Below are positions 48,074 through 57,365 of a stretch of DNA of 64,000 bases, one piece after another. The position numbers and the translations under genes were made by a program. The stretch covers positions 1-64,000 of the forward strand of contig VXSG01000119.1 of assembly GCA_009838075.1 (NCBI GenBank). Direction: 5' to 3'. How positions within the stretch are numbered: position 1 is the stretch's first letter; each line of letters opens with the position of its first letter. This stretch comes from Boseongicola sp. SB0665_bin_10. Its GTDB lineage: Bacteria > Pseudomonadota > Alphaproteobacteria > Rhodobacterales > Rhodobacteraceae. The notes under the pieces are model-generated. The model saw only the letters and a list, made by a program, of their open reading frames with translations, had not been told where the DNA came from and made no database searches.

Positions 48074-48672
48074 TGAACGACACAAAGACGAAGAGGCCGG
48101 TGGCCGAGGAAGAGGTGCCGCGGACCGAGGAAGGGAACGCCGGTTCCGACGAGGAACTGATCGACATCACTTCGCTCGAGGCGCTTGAAGCGCCGTCGGA
48201 CGACGAGAGGATGGCCGCATTGGAGACGGAACGGGATGCGCTGAAAGACAAGTTCATGCGCGCGCTGGCGGATGCCGAAAACGCGCGGAAGAGATCGGAT
48301 CGGGACCGGCGCGAGGCGGAGCGGTATGGCGGTTCCAGGCTCGCGCGGGACCTGCTTCCGGTCTTCGACAACATGAAGCGTGCCGTGACGGCCGTGCCCG
48401 AAGATGCCCGGGAGGCAAACAAGGCGTTGATCGAAGGCGTCGAACTGACGATGCGCGAGCTTCTCAACGTGCTCGGCAAGCACGGCGTGCGCGTGATCTC
48501 GCCCGAAGTCGGGGACCGGTTCGACCCGCAGCTTCACGAAGCGATGTTCGAGGCCCCGTTGCCGGGCACCGTGGCTGGCGATGTCATTCAGGTGGAGGCG
48601 GACGGTTTCATCCTGCACGACCGCCTGCTGCGACCCGCAAAGGTTGGCGTGAGTTCGACGCCGGCGTCATGA
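48073..48672 (+). CDS. grpE: GrpE, nucleotide exchange factor of DnaK
   Basis: A 199-residue homodimeric factor that releases ADP from DnaK. A charged, disordered N-terminus is followed by the long coiled helix (RDALKDKFMRALADAENARKRSDRDRREAERYGGSRLARDLLPVFDNMKRA is its span, about residues 55-110). The C-terminal beta domain has FDPQLHEAMFEAP and the DRLLRPAKVGVS end. It shares a base with hrcA and is convergent with mutS. Confidence 0.96.
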   Translation: MNDTKTKRPVAEEEVPRTEEGNAGSDEELIDITSLEALEAPSDDERMAALETERDALKDKFMRALADAENARKRSDRDRREAERYGGSRLARDLLPVFDNMKRAVTAVPEDAREANKALIEGVELTMRELLNVLGKHGVRVISPEVGDRFDPQLHEAMFEAPLPGTVAGDVIQVEADGFILHDRLLRPAKVGVSSTPAS

Positions 48673-48731
48673 ACCCGTGATTCGGCCAGCGAACCGATCA
48701 GTCGGGGCGCGGCTGCAATGTGGCCAGGCGG

Positions 48732-51371
48732 CTACTTCGTCAATGTCTTGAGGCGGTAGAGTGCATCCAGCGCGTCACGCGGGGTCATTTCGTCGGGATG
48801 AATCGACGACAGGGCCTCTTCGAGTGCGGACACCGTCCGCGACCCGGATGACGGAGGTCGGCTCGCGGTGAAGAGCGGCAGTTCGTCAATCAGTGCCTTC
48901 TGGCGAACGTTGCCTTCGCGCTCACCTTTTTCAAGCGCTTCGAGAACGGTGCGCGCGCGGTCGACGACAGGTTGGGGAAGTCCGGCAAGACGGGCAACCT
49001 GCACGCCGTAGCTGCGGTCTGCCGCGCCCTTCCGGACTTCATGGAGAAAGATGACCTCCCCCTCCCACTCCTTGACGGCCACGGTTGCGTTTCGGACGCC
49101 CTGCAGCCGGTTCGCGAGTTCCGTCAACTCGTGGTAGTGGGTCGCGAACAGCCCGCGGCAGCGGTTCGTCTCGTGCAGGTGCTCGAGCGTTGCCCATGCG
49201 ATGGACAGGCCGTCATACGTGGCGGTGCCGCGACCGATCTCGTCAAGGATGACCAGCGCCCGCTCGTCAGCCTGGTTCAGGATCGCCGCCGTTTCGACCA
49301 TTTCGACCATGAAGGTCGATCGGCCTCGGGCAAGGTCGTCGGAGGCTCCGACACGGCTGAATATCTGGCTGACAAGGCCAATATGCGCGCTTGCGGCGGG
49401 AACGAAACTGCCTGCCTGGGCGAGAATGGCGATGATCGCGTTCTGGCGGAGAAAAGTGGACTTGCCGGCCATGTTGGGCCCGGTCAGCAGCCATAACCTT
49501 CCATCTTCGTCATCGGAAAGATCGCAGTTGTTGGCGATGAACGGCGCGCCTTCGGCCTTGAGGGCCTGCTCCACCACGGGATGACGACCGTCGGAGACGC
49601 GGAAGGCTTCGCTGTCGTCAATGCGCGGCGCGCACCAGTTCCGGTCCCTGGCATGGCTGGCGAACGCGCAGGCGACATCGAGTTCGGCAAGGGTGCCGGC
49701 AGTGGCGCCGAGACGGTCTCCGCCTGAAAGGACAAGGCGGACCAGTTCCGCATGCAGGGCTGTCTCGATCTCGATGGCCTTCGCCCCGGCGTTCAGGATC
49801 CTGGATTCGAGTTCCGACAGCTCAACGGTGGTGAAGCGGACGGCGCTTGCCGTGGTCTGCCGGTGTATGAAGCGCTCGGAGTTCGGCGGCGACATCATCT
49901 TTTCGGCATGGGTGGCGCGCGTCTCGATGAAGTATCCGAGGACGTTGTTGTGTCGGATCTTGAGCGAGCCGATGCCCGTGGAATTTGCGTAGTCTGCCTG
50001 CAGTCCGGCAATGACGCTGCGGCCCTCGTCACGCAGCCTGCGCGCTTCGTCGAGGTCGGCGTCATGACCTTCAGCGATGAATCCGCCGTCCCGCAGCAGA
50101 AGGGGCGGCTCGTCGACAAGGGCATCAGAGAGAGATCGGGCCAGCTCGTCAAATCCGCCAAGGTCGGGCATCCAGGCGTCAACCGGCTCGGGCCGCTCGC
50201 CGGCGAGCGCGGCCGTGATTTCCGGGAGCAGGTCGAGGGCATTTCGGATCGCCGCGAGGTCACGCGGCCCGCCCCTGTCCAGGGCCAGTCTCGACATTGC
50301 CCTCTGGATGTCCGGGCAGCGCTTGAGAATGCGTCGGATCTCCTCCGGTCGCGCGTTGTCCGAGGCGAACCATTCCACGACGCCGATCCTGGCGCGAACG
50401 ACATCGAGTTCACGAGAGGGAGACGAGATTCTGCGCTCGATCAGGCGACCGCCAGCCGCGGTTACCGTGCGGTCGATCGCGTGAAGGAGCGAGCCTTCCC
50501 GGCTTCCGGAAAGGGAACGCGTAAGTTCGAGATTGCGACGCGTCGCCGCGTCGATCTGCACGGTTCCGGATTCGACGTCGCGCAACGGCGGGTGCAGCAG
50601 GGGCAGCCGTCCCTTCTGCGTGAGCTCAAGGTAGTCGACAAGCGCGCCGACTGCCGAGATCTCTGCGCGCGTAAACGTCCCGAAGGCATCGAGGCTCTGG
50701 ACCTGCCAGAACCTTGCAAGCCGCTTCCGCGCTGACTGGCTGTCGAAGCTCGCCGGTGAAAGTGGGGTCAGGCAGGCGCCGAAATCGGTGACGAGGTCGG
50801 AATATTCCGAATACTTGCTCTCGGAAATGATGACCTCGCTTGGCGAAAGGCGCGCAAGTTCCGGCCCGAAGCGCGCGGGGGAAGTCGGAAGGACGCGCAA
50901 CTCCCCGGTTGAGACGTCAACGCAGGCGACGGCGGCCTCTTCGCGGACCTCCGCGAGCGCCGCAAGATAGTTGTGTCGGCGGGCGTCAAGAAGGGATTCC
51001 TCGGTTAGCGTCCCGGGCGTGACAAGCCTGACGACTCCACGCTTGATGACCGCCTTGGCACCCCGCCTCCTGGCCTCGGAGGGGTCCTCGAGCTGCTCGC
51101 AGACCGCGACGCGGAAGCCCTTTCGAATGAGTGTCAGGAGGTAGCCTTCCGCTGCGTGCACCGGAACTCCGCACATCGGAATGTCTTCGCCGAGCTGCTT
51201 GCCGCGCTTCGTTAGAGCGATGTCGAGCGCCTCCGAGGCGGCAACGGCATCATCGAAGAACAGTTCGTAGAAATCCCCCATGCGGTAGAACAGGAGAGCG
51301 TCGGGATGCTCGTCCCTGATCTTCAGGTACTGCGCCATCATCGGCGTGACGTCGGCTGTCGCGACCGGCAC
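48732..51371 (-). CDS. mutS: DNA mismatch repair protein MutS
   Basis: An 879-residue mismatch sensor. The mismatch-binding Phe-X-Glu is in LLFYRMGDFYELFFDDAV near residue 28. Connector, lever and clamp domains follow. The ATPase has WLLTGPNMAGKSTFLRQNAII (Walker A), RGRSTFMVEMVETAAILN, and ALVILDEIGRGTATYDGLSIAWA (Walker B and D-loop), with GLFATHYHEL close behind. The start is a GTG at 51371, 10 codons before MMAQYL; internal ATGs would shorten the N-terminus slightly. It stands alone, convergent with grpE. Confidence 0.97.
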   Translation of the reverse strand: MPVATADVTPMMAQYLKIRDEHPDALLFYRMGDFYELFFDDAVAASEALDIALTKRGKQLGEDIPMCGVPVHAAEGYLLTLIRKGFRVAVCEQLEDPSEARRRGAKAVIKRGVVRLVTPGTLTEESLLDARRHNYLAALAEVREEAAVACVDVSTGELRVLPTSPARFGPELARLSPSEVIISESKYSEYSDLVTDFGACLTPLSPASFDSQSARKRLARFWQVQSLDAFGTFTRAEISAVGALVDYLELTQKGRLPLLHPPLRDVESGTVQIDAATRRNLELTRSLSGSREGSLLHAIDRTVTAAGGRLIERRISSPSRELDVVRARIGVVEWFASDNARPEEIRRILKRCPDIQRAMSRLALDRGGPRDLAAIRNALDLLPEITAALAGERPEPVDAWMPDLGGFDELARSLSDALVDEPPLLLRDGGFIAEGHDADLDEARRLRDEGRSVIAGLQADYANSTGIGSLKIRHNNVLGYFIETRATHAEKMMSPPNSERFIHRQTTASAVRFTTVELSELESRILNAGAKAIEIETALHAELVRLVLSGGDRLGATAGTLAELDVACAFASHARDRNWCAPRIDDSEAFRVSDGRHPVVEQALKAEGAPFIANNCDLSDDEDGRLWLLTGPNMAGKSTFLRQNAIIAILAQAGSFVPAASAHIGLVSQIFSRVGASDDLARGRSTFMVEMVETAAILNQADERALVILDEIGRGTATYDGLSIAWATLEHLHETNRCRGLFATHYHELTELANRLQGVRNATVAVKEWEGEVIFLHEVRKGAADRSYGVQVARLAGLPQPVVDRARTVLEALEKGEREGNVRQKALIDELPLFTASRPPSSGSRTVSALEEALSSIHPDEMTPRDALDALYRLKTLTK

Positions 51372-51434
51372 TGCTCACTTCCCCTGCTGCCTGGCCGAAT
51401 CTAGCGATCCGGCCAGCAGGGCGAAAGATCAAAT

Positions 51435-52088
51435 TCAGCTGGCGAAAGGCGCGGCGTCGCCCCAAAGCTGCCGGATTCTGTCGTCACGTCGGCAGGCCTT
51501 GCGATAGAACTTGTAGGCATTGGCCTTTGACTTGGGACCTCGGCGGGTCAGGACAAGCTCTTTGCTCTTGTAGTAGTCCTGGTGATAGTCCTCGGCCACG
51601 TAGAACCTGGATGCATCCAGAACGGGAGTGACGATGGTGCGCCCGAGATCCCGTTGCGCCTCTTCCTTTGCCATTTCGGCGGCGGCGCGTTCTTCGGCAT
51701 TCGAGACGAATACCGCCGTGCGGTAGCTCTCGCCCCGGTCGCAAAACTGGCCGCCGGCATCGGTTGGATCGACGGAACGGAAGAAATGGTGAAGCAGCTG
51801 GTCGTAGTCGATCACGCTGTCATCGTAGCTGATCTCGACCGCTTCGTAATGCCCGGTGCCACCCTTCGTGACCGCCTTGTAGGTCGGATTTGCCGTCGTC
51901 CCGCCCGTGTAACCGGAGACGACTTCGTGGACGCCCGCGAGGGATTCGAAGTCCGACTCCACGCACCAGAAGCAGCCGCCCGCAAAATAGGCCGTCTTCA
52001 CTTCTGCTTCAGCCTGCGCGCCTTGCAGCACGAGACCGAAGAAAACCAGTGCGAACGAAAGAATTGTCCGGGGAATGGGCGTGCTCAT
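51435..52088 (-). CDS. msrA: Peptide methionine-S-sulfoxide reductase MsrA, exported
   Basis: A 217-residue repair enzyme that reduces the S-form of methionine sulfoxide. A Sec signal peptide ([23 protein letters not shown]) places it in the periplasm. The catalytic motif is [13 protein letters not shown] with nucleophile Cys39 and Cys42 next to it. [26 protein letters not shown] and the later AEDYHQDYY are further family landmarks. AGGAG lies before the ATG at 52088. Confidence 0.95.
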   Translation of the reverse strand: MSTPIPRTILSFALVFFGLVLQGAQAEAEVKTAYFAGGCFWCVESDFESLAGVHEVVSGYTGGTTANPTYKAVTKGGTGHYEAVEISYDDSVIDYDQLLHHFFRSVDPTDAGGQFCDRGESYRTAVFVSNAEERAAAEMAKEEAQRDLGRTIVTPVLDASRFYVAEDYHQDYYKSKELVLTRRGPKSKANAYKFYRKACRRDDRIRQLWGDAAPFAS

Positions 52089-52235
52089 GGTTTTACTCCT
52101 TGCGATTGGCGGGAGAATGGCGTGGTCTTGACCGACAGTCCATTCAATGGAGCGTGAAGTCGCGCGGGCGTGAAGGCTGTTTCATGCACCGTCGACGTGA
52201 CGATTTCGGCGGCGGGCGGGAGTGGGTCGAGAGAC

Positions 52236-52940
52236 ATGAGGATTGCAACCTGGAGCGGGCCGCGAAACATCTCGACGGCAATGATGTACGCCTTCGGCAA
52301 CCGGCCGGACTTCGCCGCGTGGGACGAGCCGTTCTATGCCGCCTATCTGGAGGCGACGGGGATCGATCACCCGATGCGGGAGGACGTGCTTGCGGCCAGT
52401 GAAAGCGACCCGCAGCGCGTGGCCGAGCGATGCCTCGGGCCAATTCCCGGCGGCCGGCGGCATTTCTACATGAAACACATGCCGTTTCACATGGAACCGG
52501 AATTCCCGCTCGACTGGGCGGAGGGCTGCGTGAACGTCCACCTGATCCGGCATCCGGCAAGGGTGGTGGCCAGTTATGTCGCGAAGCGCGAGAACCCGGT
52601 CATGCGCGACATCGGGTTCGAGGAGCAGCTGGCCATGTTCGAGCGGTTTCCGGGACCGGTTGTGGACAGTGCGGACATTCTCCGGAATCCGGAAGCGGCG
52701 CTTCGCCGGCTTTGCGACGCGATCAGGCTCGATTTTGATCCCTCGATGCTGTCGTGGCCGGCGGGCCCCAAGCCGTTCGACGGGGCCTGGGCGCCGCATT
52801 GGTACGGGGCGGCACACCGGTCCACCGGGTTTGCAGGCTCGAATGCGCCCTTGCCGGAACTGGAGGGCGAGGCGCGCGACCTGGCGGAGCGGGCGCTGCC
52901 GTTCTACGAGCGGCTTGCGGTGGAAGCGCTGAAGTTCTGA
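52236..52940 (+). CDS. Sulfotransferase-like protein
   Basis: A 234-residue protein of the sulfotransferase superfamily. The N-terminal MRIATWSGPRNISTAMMYAFGNRPD corresponds to the 5'-phosphosulfate loop, and VNVHLIRHPARVVASYVAKREN matches the second PAPS-binding region (R-P-R and Ser). The substrate is unknown and homologues are often annotated merely as hypothetical. I chose the ATG at 52236 because the conserved part starts there; an upstream frame to 52170 has no support. It stands alone, divergent from msrA. Confidence 0.8.
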   Translation: MRIATWSGPRNISTAMMYAFGNRPDFAAWDEPFYAAYLEATGIDHPMREDVLAASESDPQRVAERCLGPIPGGRRHFYMKHMPFHMEPEFPLDWAEGCVNVHLIRHPARVVASYVAKRENPVMRDIGFEEQLAMFERFPGPVVDSADILRNPEAALRRLCDAIRLDFDPSMLSWPAGPKPFDGAWAPHWYGAAHRSTGFAGSNAPLPELEGEARDLAERALPFYERLAVEALKF

Positions 52941-53001
52941 ACGGCGGCGGACCCCGCTTGCACGATGCCTCCCACCGGACGGGGAACGGTCGCCGCGCGC
53001 G

Positions 53002-54219
53002 TCACTTCAGCCGCCGGTTCCTTGCGGCCAGCAGTTTCAAACGGAGCGCGTTCAGTTGAATGAATCCCTGCGCGTCCTTCTGGTCATAGGCGCCGGCGTC
53101 CTCCTCGAACGTGACATGGGCCTCGGAATAGAGCGAGCGATCAGACCAGCGCGCAACCGTCCGCACGGATCCCCTGTAGAGTTTCAGTCGCACCGTGCCT
53201 GTCACGTGCTCCTGGCTCTTGTCGATCAGCGCCTGCAGCATTTCGCGCTCCGGCGAAAACCAGAAACCGTTGTAGATCAGTTCCGCGTAGCGAGGCATGA
53301 TCGAGTCCTTGAGATGCCCGGATCCGGCATCCAGGGTGATCTGCTCGATGCCGCGATGCGCTTCGAGCAGGATCGTGCCGCCCGGCGTCTCGTAAATTCC
53401 GCGGGACTTCATTCCGACGAAACGGTTCTCCACGAGGTCGAGAATGCCAACTCCGTGCCGGCCGCCGAGGTCGTTCAGGTGGGTCAGGACCTCCGCCGGG
53501 GTCATCGGCTTCCCGTTGACTGCAACGGCGTCGCCCCGTTCGAACGTGATCTCCACGGCTTCTGCCTTGTCCGGCGCGTCCTCGGGCATCGTGGTGCGCT
53601 GCAGGACATGCGCGGGCGCTTCCTCGGCAGGGTCTTCCAGGATCTTTCCTTCGGATGAGGTGTGGAGAAGGTTGGCATCGACGGAAAACGGCGCCTCGCC
53701 GCGCCTGTCCCCGGAAATGGGAATCTGGTGCTGGTCGGCAAACTCGAGGAGTTTCGACCGCGAAGCCAGGTTCCAGATGCGCCAGGGTGCAATTACCCTG
53801 ATGTCCGGATTGAGAGCGTAGGCAGACAGCTCGAAGCGCACCTGGTCATTGCCCTTGCCCGTGGCGCCGTGGGCAATGGCATCGGCCCCCGTCTCTTCCG
53901 CGATTTCCACGAGGCGCTTGGAAATGAGCGGGCGCGCGATGGATGTTCCGAGCAGGTACAGGCCTTCGTAGACCGCGTTGGCACGGAACATCGGCATGAC
54001 GAAGTCGCGCGCGAATTCCTCCCGAAGGTCCTCGACATGGATTTCCGAGACACCAAGCAACTCGGCCTTCCTTCGGGCCGGTTCCAGCTCCTCTCCCTGG
54101 CCGAGGTCGGCAGTGAAGGTCACCACCTCGCATCCGAATTCGGCTTGCAGCCACTTGAGAATGATCGAGGTGTCGAGACCGCCGGAATAGGCGAGAACGA
54201 CTTTCTTTGGCGCGGACAT
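53002..54219 (-). CDS. argG: Argininosuccinate synthase
   Basis: Condenses citrulline and aspartate with ATP in arginine synthesis. The 405-residue protein starts [19 protein letters not shown] (PP-loop ATP site). [26 protein letters not shown] and [19 protein letters not shown] carry citrulline/aspartate contacts. [29 protein letters not shown] is in the synthase domain, and the oligomerisation tail follows. GGAG precedes the ATG at 54219. It is divergent from hslO. Confidence 0.97.
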   Translation of the reverse strand: MSAPKKVVLAYSGGLDTSIILKWLQAEFGCEVVTFTADLGQGEELEPARRKAELLGVSEIHVEDLREEFARDFVMPMFRANAVYEGLYLLGTSIARPLISKRLVEIAEETGADAIAHGATGKGNDQVRFELSAYALNPDIRVIAPWRIWNLASRSKLLEFADQHQIPISGDRRGEAPFSVDANLLHTSSEGKILEDPAEEAPAHVLQRTTMPEDAPDKAEAVEITFERGDAVAVNGKPMTPAEVLTHLNDLGGRHGVGILDLVENRFVGMKSRGIYETPGGTILLEAHRGIEQITLDAGSGHLKDSIMPRYAELIYNGFWFSPEREMLQALIDKSQEHVTGTVRLKLYRGSVRTVARWSDRSLYSEAHVTFEEDAGAYDQKDAQGFIQLNALRLKLLAARNRRLK

Positions 54220-54471
54220 GGACTCTCCAGGGACCGTCGGGCGTTCGGGGGCATTTACGGTCTTTTTGCAAGGGGAACAAGCGACGCGTCACGCGCGCGC
54301 GGTCCTGGCGCGCACGTTGGGAGCCTGGGCGCAGAGTGGAGCCGAACTTGAAGCCGGTTGACCTGCAGGTTGAACGATAGTTCCCCGACGCCCTGTCGAC
54401 GGGGGTCCTTGACTCGCCATTTTGCCTTGGCGCGTGGTAGTGCTTCGGGGTCCGACTGTCAGTGACGAGCC

Positions 54472-55455
54472 GTGAGTATCAAGCCAGACCCAGCCTGGGA
54501 CGACACTGTCCTGCCGTTTCAACTCGATCGCACAGCAACGCGAGGCCGGGTCGTGCGCCTGTGCGGCATCTTGCAGCGCATCTTTGCGCAGCACGGCTAC
54601 CCGGAGGTGATCGAGGCGCTTCTTGCCGAGGCGACCTTGCTCACGGTGCTGATAGGGCAGGCGATCAAGACGCGGTGGAAGCTTTCGCTTCAGGTCCGTG
54701 GGGACGGCCCGGCGCGATTGATCGCGACCGATTACTACGGCCCGGCCGAGGATGGTTCGGCGGCCAGGATCAGGGCCTACGCAGGGTTTGACAGGGCGCG
54801 GCTTGACCCTGACGGCGATGCATTCGCGCAAGTGGGGTCAGGATGCTTCTCGATCATGATCGACCAGGGCAGCGGCACCGCGCCGTACCAGGGCATTACG
54901 CCCCTGGCCGGGGGGTCGCTGGCGGCGTGCGCCGAAACCTACTTCGCGCAGTCCGAGCAGTTGCCGACCCGATTTGTCCTGGCGTTCGGGCGCTCGCAGA
55001 CCCCTGAAGAGGAAATGCACTGGCGGGCCGGCGGCGTGATGCTGCAACAAATGCCGGCCGCGGAGCCGCGCATCGAGGACGGCGGAAGCGGTGCAGGAGG
55101 TCTCTTGGCGGCCTCGGACATCCTGGACGCCGCCGCCGCCGAATCCTGGAACCGCGTCAACCTGCTTCTGGATGGCGCAGACGCGATCGATCTGGTCGGA
55201 CCAGTCGTGGCGCCGACAGACCTGCTCGTAAGGCTCTTTGGTGCCGACGAGCCCAGGGCGTATCGCGTGCAGCCGGTGGAGTTCGGATGCACGTGCACGA
55301 TGGAGCGGGCAAGGGAGTCGCTTTCGATTTGCGTGACCGGGGATCCCGGGACCATGACGACTGACAAGGGCGTCGTGACGGTGGACTGCCAGTTCTGCGG
55401 CGCGCATTACGAGTTTCAGCCTGCCGCGCTTGGCAACGAGATGCGGAATGGCTGA
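54472..55455 (+). CDS. hslO: Hsp33 redox-regulated chaperone
   Basis: A 327-residue holdase turned on by oxidation. The N-terminal domain matches Hsp33 (VLPFQLDRTATRGRVVRLCG, then LLTVLIGQAIKTRWKLSLQVRGDGPARL). The C-terminal zinc switch is FGCTCTMERA, then VDCQFCGAHYEF, giving the Cys-X-Cys and Cys-X2-Cys pair. It begins with a GTG at 54472. The nudix gene overlaps its end by 8 bases, so hslO-nudix-cca is one unit. Confidence 0.94.
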   Translation: MSIKPDPAWDDTVLPFQLDRTATRGRVVRLCGILQRIFAQHGYPEVIEALLAEATLLTVLIGQAIKTRWKLSLQVRGDGPARLIATDYYGPAEDGSAARIRAYAGFDRARLDPDGDAFAQVGSGCFSIMIDQGSGTAPYQGITPLAGGSLAACAETYFAQSEQLPTRFVLAFGRSQTPEEEMHWRAGGVMLQQMPAAEPRIEDGGSGAGGLLAASDILDAAAAESWNRVNLLLDGADAIDLVGPVVAPTDLLVRLFGADEPRAYRVQPVEFGCTCTMERARESLSICVTGDPGTMTTDKGVVTVDCQFCGAHYEFQPAALGNEMRNG

Positions 55456-56053
55456 TCTCGCGGAAAGGCTTCGTTCGGCGCTTGCCGCGGCGAGTCTTCC
55501 ATCGTCGGACTATGACTTGAATCCCGACACGCAGTTGTCGCCTGAACGAACGCTGCGCGGTGCCGCGGTGCTGATCCCGGTCGTCGACCGACCGGCCAAT
55601 GCAAGCGTCATCCTGACCAAGCGATCTTCCGCACTGAAACACCATCCAGGCCAGATCGCGTTTCCCGGCGGCAAGGTCGACGAGACCGACGACGGCGTCG
55701 TGGACGCGGCCTTGCGTGAGGCCCGCGAGGAAATCGGGCTGCACAGGCGGCATGCCGACGTTCTCGGGGCGCTGCCGCCGCATGAAACGGTGACCGGATT
55801 CCTGGTCACGCCCGTGCTTGCGATGGTGACGCCGGAATTCATGGCCAGGCCCGATCCAGGGGAAGTGGCGGAGGCTTTCGAGGTGCCCCTGGACCACGTC
55901 ACCAATCCTGCGCGGTTCCTGATTGAGTCACGGCGTTGGCGCGGAGAGCGACGATTCTACTTTGTCGTGCCATGGGGTCCCTATTACATCTGGGGCGCGA
56001 CGGCCCGGATCCTGCGGGCCTTGGCGGATCGAATGCCGAATGCCGAAACTTGA
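55448..56053 (+). CDS. Nudix CoA pyrophosphatase
   Basis: A 201-residue Nudix hydrolase of the CoA pyrophosphatase (NudL/YeaB-like) branch, which splits coenzyme A and related molecules. The CoA-branch pattern LTKRSSALKHHPGQIAFPGGKVD leads into the Nudix box, ending REAREEIGL. It lies between hslO and cca, overlapping both (8 and 14 bases), which suggests coupled translation. The exact substrate is not shown. Confidence 0.92.
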   Translation: MADLAERLRSALAAASLPSSDYDLNPDTQLSPERTLRGAAVLIPVVDRPANASVILTKRSSALKHHPGQIAFPGGKVDETDDGVVDAALREAREEIGLHRRHADVLGALPPHETVTGFLVTPVLAMVTPEFMARPDPGEVAEAFEVPLDHVTNPARFLIESRRWRGERRFYFVVPWGPYYIWGATARILRALADRMPNAET

Positions 56054-57197
56054 AGCAGACTGGCTGGCTGCAGAGGCGACGCAGAGGGTTTTTTCGCTGC
56101 TCGCCGATGCCGGCCATGGGATTTATGCCGTAGGCGGCTGCGTCAGGAACGCGCTTCTGGGAGAAAATGTCAACGATGTCGACTTTGCAACGGACGCGCC
56201 GCCCGCCCGCGTGCTCGAACTTGCGAAGCTGGCAGGGCTCAAGACGGTCCCCACAGGGATTCTGCACGGGACCGTGGGTGTCATTGTCGGCGGCGTCCTG
56301 CACGAAGTGACGACGTTCCGCAGGGACGTGGCGACGGACGGCCGGCACGCAGTCGTGGAATTTTCGGATCGAATCGAGGAAGATGCACGACGCCGGGACT
56401 TCACGATGAACGCGCTCTATGTCGACGCGGAAGGTGTCGTGCAAGATCCGCTGGGTGGTCATGCCGATCTCGTGGCCCGGCGCGTGCGCTTCATCGGCGA
56501 CCCTGCAGCCCGCATTCGCGAGGACTATCTTCGGAGCCTGCGCCATTTCCGGTTTCATGCCTGGTACAGCGTTCCCGGAGCGGGTTTCGACCCGGAGGCG
56601 ATGGCAGCGATTGCTGCGAATCTCGATGGGCTGAACGGCCTTTCCAGGGAACGAGTCGGGTCGGAATTGAAGCGGCTGCTGAACGCCCCAGACCCCGTAC
56701 AAGCGGTTGCGGGGCTGCGTTCGTCCGGGGTCCTGGCGGCGGTCCTGCCGGGTTCCTGCGATAGCGCGCTTGGCAATCTGGTCGCGGTTGAACGAGGTCA
56801 GGGCGTTGCAGCGGACCCGATGCGTCGCCTGGCGGTGATGGGTGGTGACGGGTTGGCGGCACGGTTGAATCTGTCGCTTCGAGAAGCGAAACGGCTAAGC
56901 GACGTGAAGGCGCATGGCGAGACGGATCCAGGCGAAGCGGGGTATCGCCTTGGCGCTGAAGCGGCTCTGGACGCCATGCTCGCGGCATGCGCCGTCTCGG
57001 GACGGCCGTTCACGGCGGAGACACGGGAGCTGATCGAGCATGGTGCGGCACAGGCATTTCCGGTCAAGGCGGCGGATCTGTTGCCGGCATTCGAGGGGCC
57101 AGCCCTTGGCAAGGCCCTTGACGGGCTGGAGCGGAAATGGATCGCGTCCGGCTTTGAACTGGGCCGCGAGGATTTGCTGGCCCTGGCCACGGGATGA
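56040..57197 (+). CDS. cca: CCA-adding enzyme / poly(A) polymerase family nucleotidyltransferase
   Basis: A 385-residue class II nucleotidyltransferase that probably adds CCA to tRNA 3' ends. VGGCVRNALLGENVNDVDFATDA carries the catalytic acids, and EEDARRRDFTMNALYVD and RIREDYLRSLRHFRFHAWY are the B/C and neck motifs. Without a CCA-specific check it could be the poly(A) branch, but alphaproteobacteria usually have only this protein, which favours CCA addition. The ATG at 56040 sits inside the nudix end; the earlier ATG in the same frame has no conserved sequence behind it. Confidence 0.9.
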   Translation: MPKLEADWLAAEATQRVFSLLADAGHGIYAVGGCVRNALLGENVNDVDFATDAPPARVLELAKLAGLKTVPTGILHGTVGVIVGGVLHEVTTFRRDVATDGRHAVVEFSDRIEEDARRRDFTMNALYVDAEGVVQDPLGGHADLVARRVRFIGDPAARIREDYLRSLRHFRFHAWYSVPGAGFDPEAMAAIAANLDGLNGLSRERVGSELKRLLNAPDPVQAVAGLRSSGVLAAVLPGSCDSALGNLVAVERGQGVAADPMRRLAVMGGDGLAARLNLSLREAKRLSDVKAHGETDPGEAGYRLGAEAALDAMLAACAVSGRPFTAETRELIEHGAAQAFPVKAADLLPAFEGPALGKALDGLERKWIASGFELGREDLLALATG

Positions 57198-57365
57198 CTC
57201 TTGCGATCAATCAGGATAGATCGGCGGAGGCCGCCACCCGTGTGGTGCAGAACGGTCGACGGGAACGGCCATGCGCCGTCTCGGCGAGTCCTTTTTGCCG
57301 CGGCATGAGCGTCCCGCTGTCTCGTTGTTTCACGTTCTGCCCGCCCAAACCAAGGTGCAAGCGAC

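Noticed and set aside
52485-52500. parS-like sequence in the sulfotransferase-like gene
   Set aside because: Only about 12 of 16 positions match and it lies in the middle of a coding region, so chance is the better explanation.
57326-57341. Half parS upstream of the first ABC gene
   Set aside because: The left half TGTTTCACGT matches but the right half does not, so no palindrome remains.
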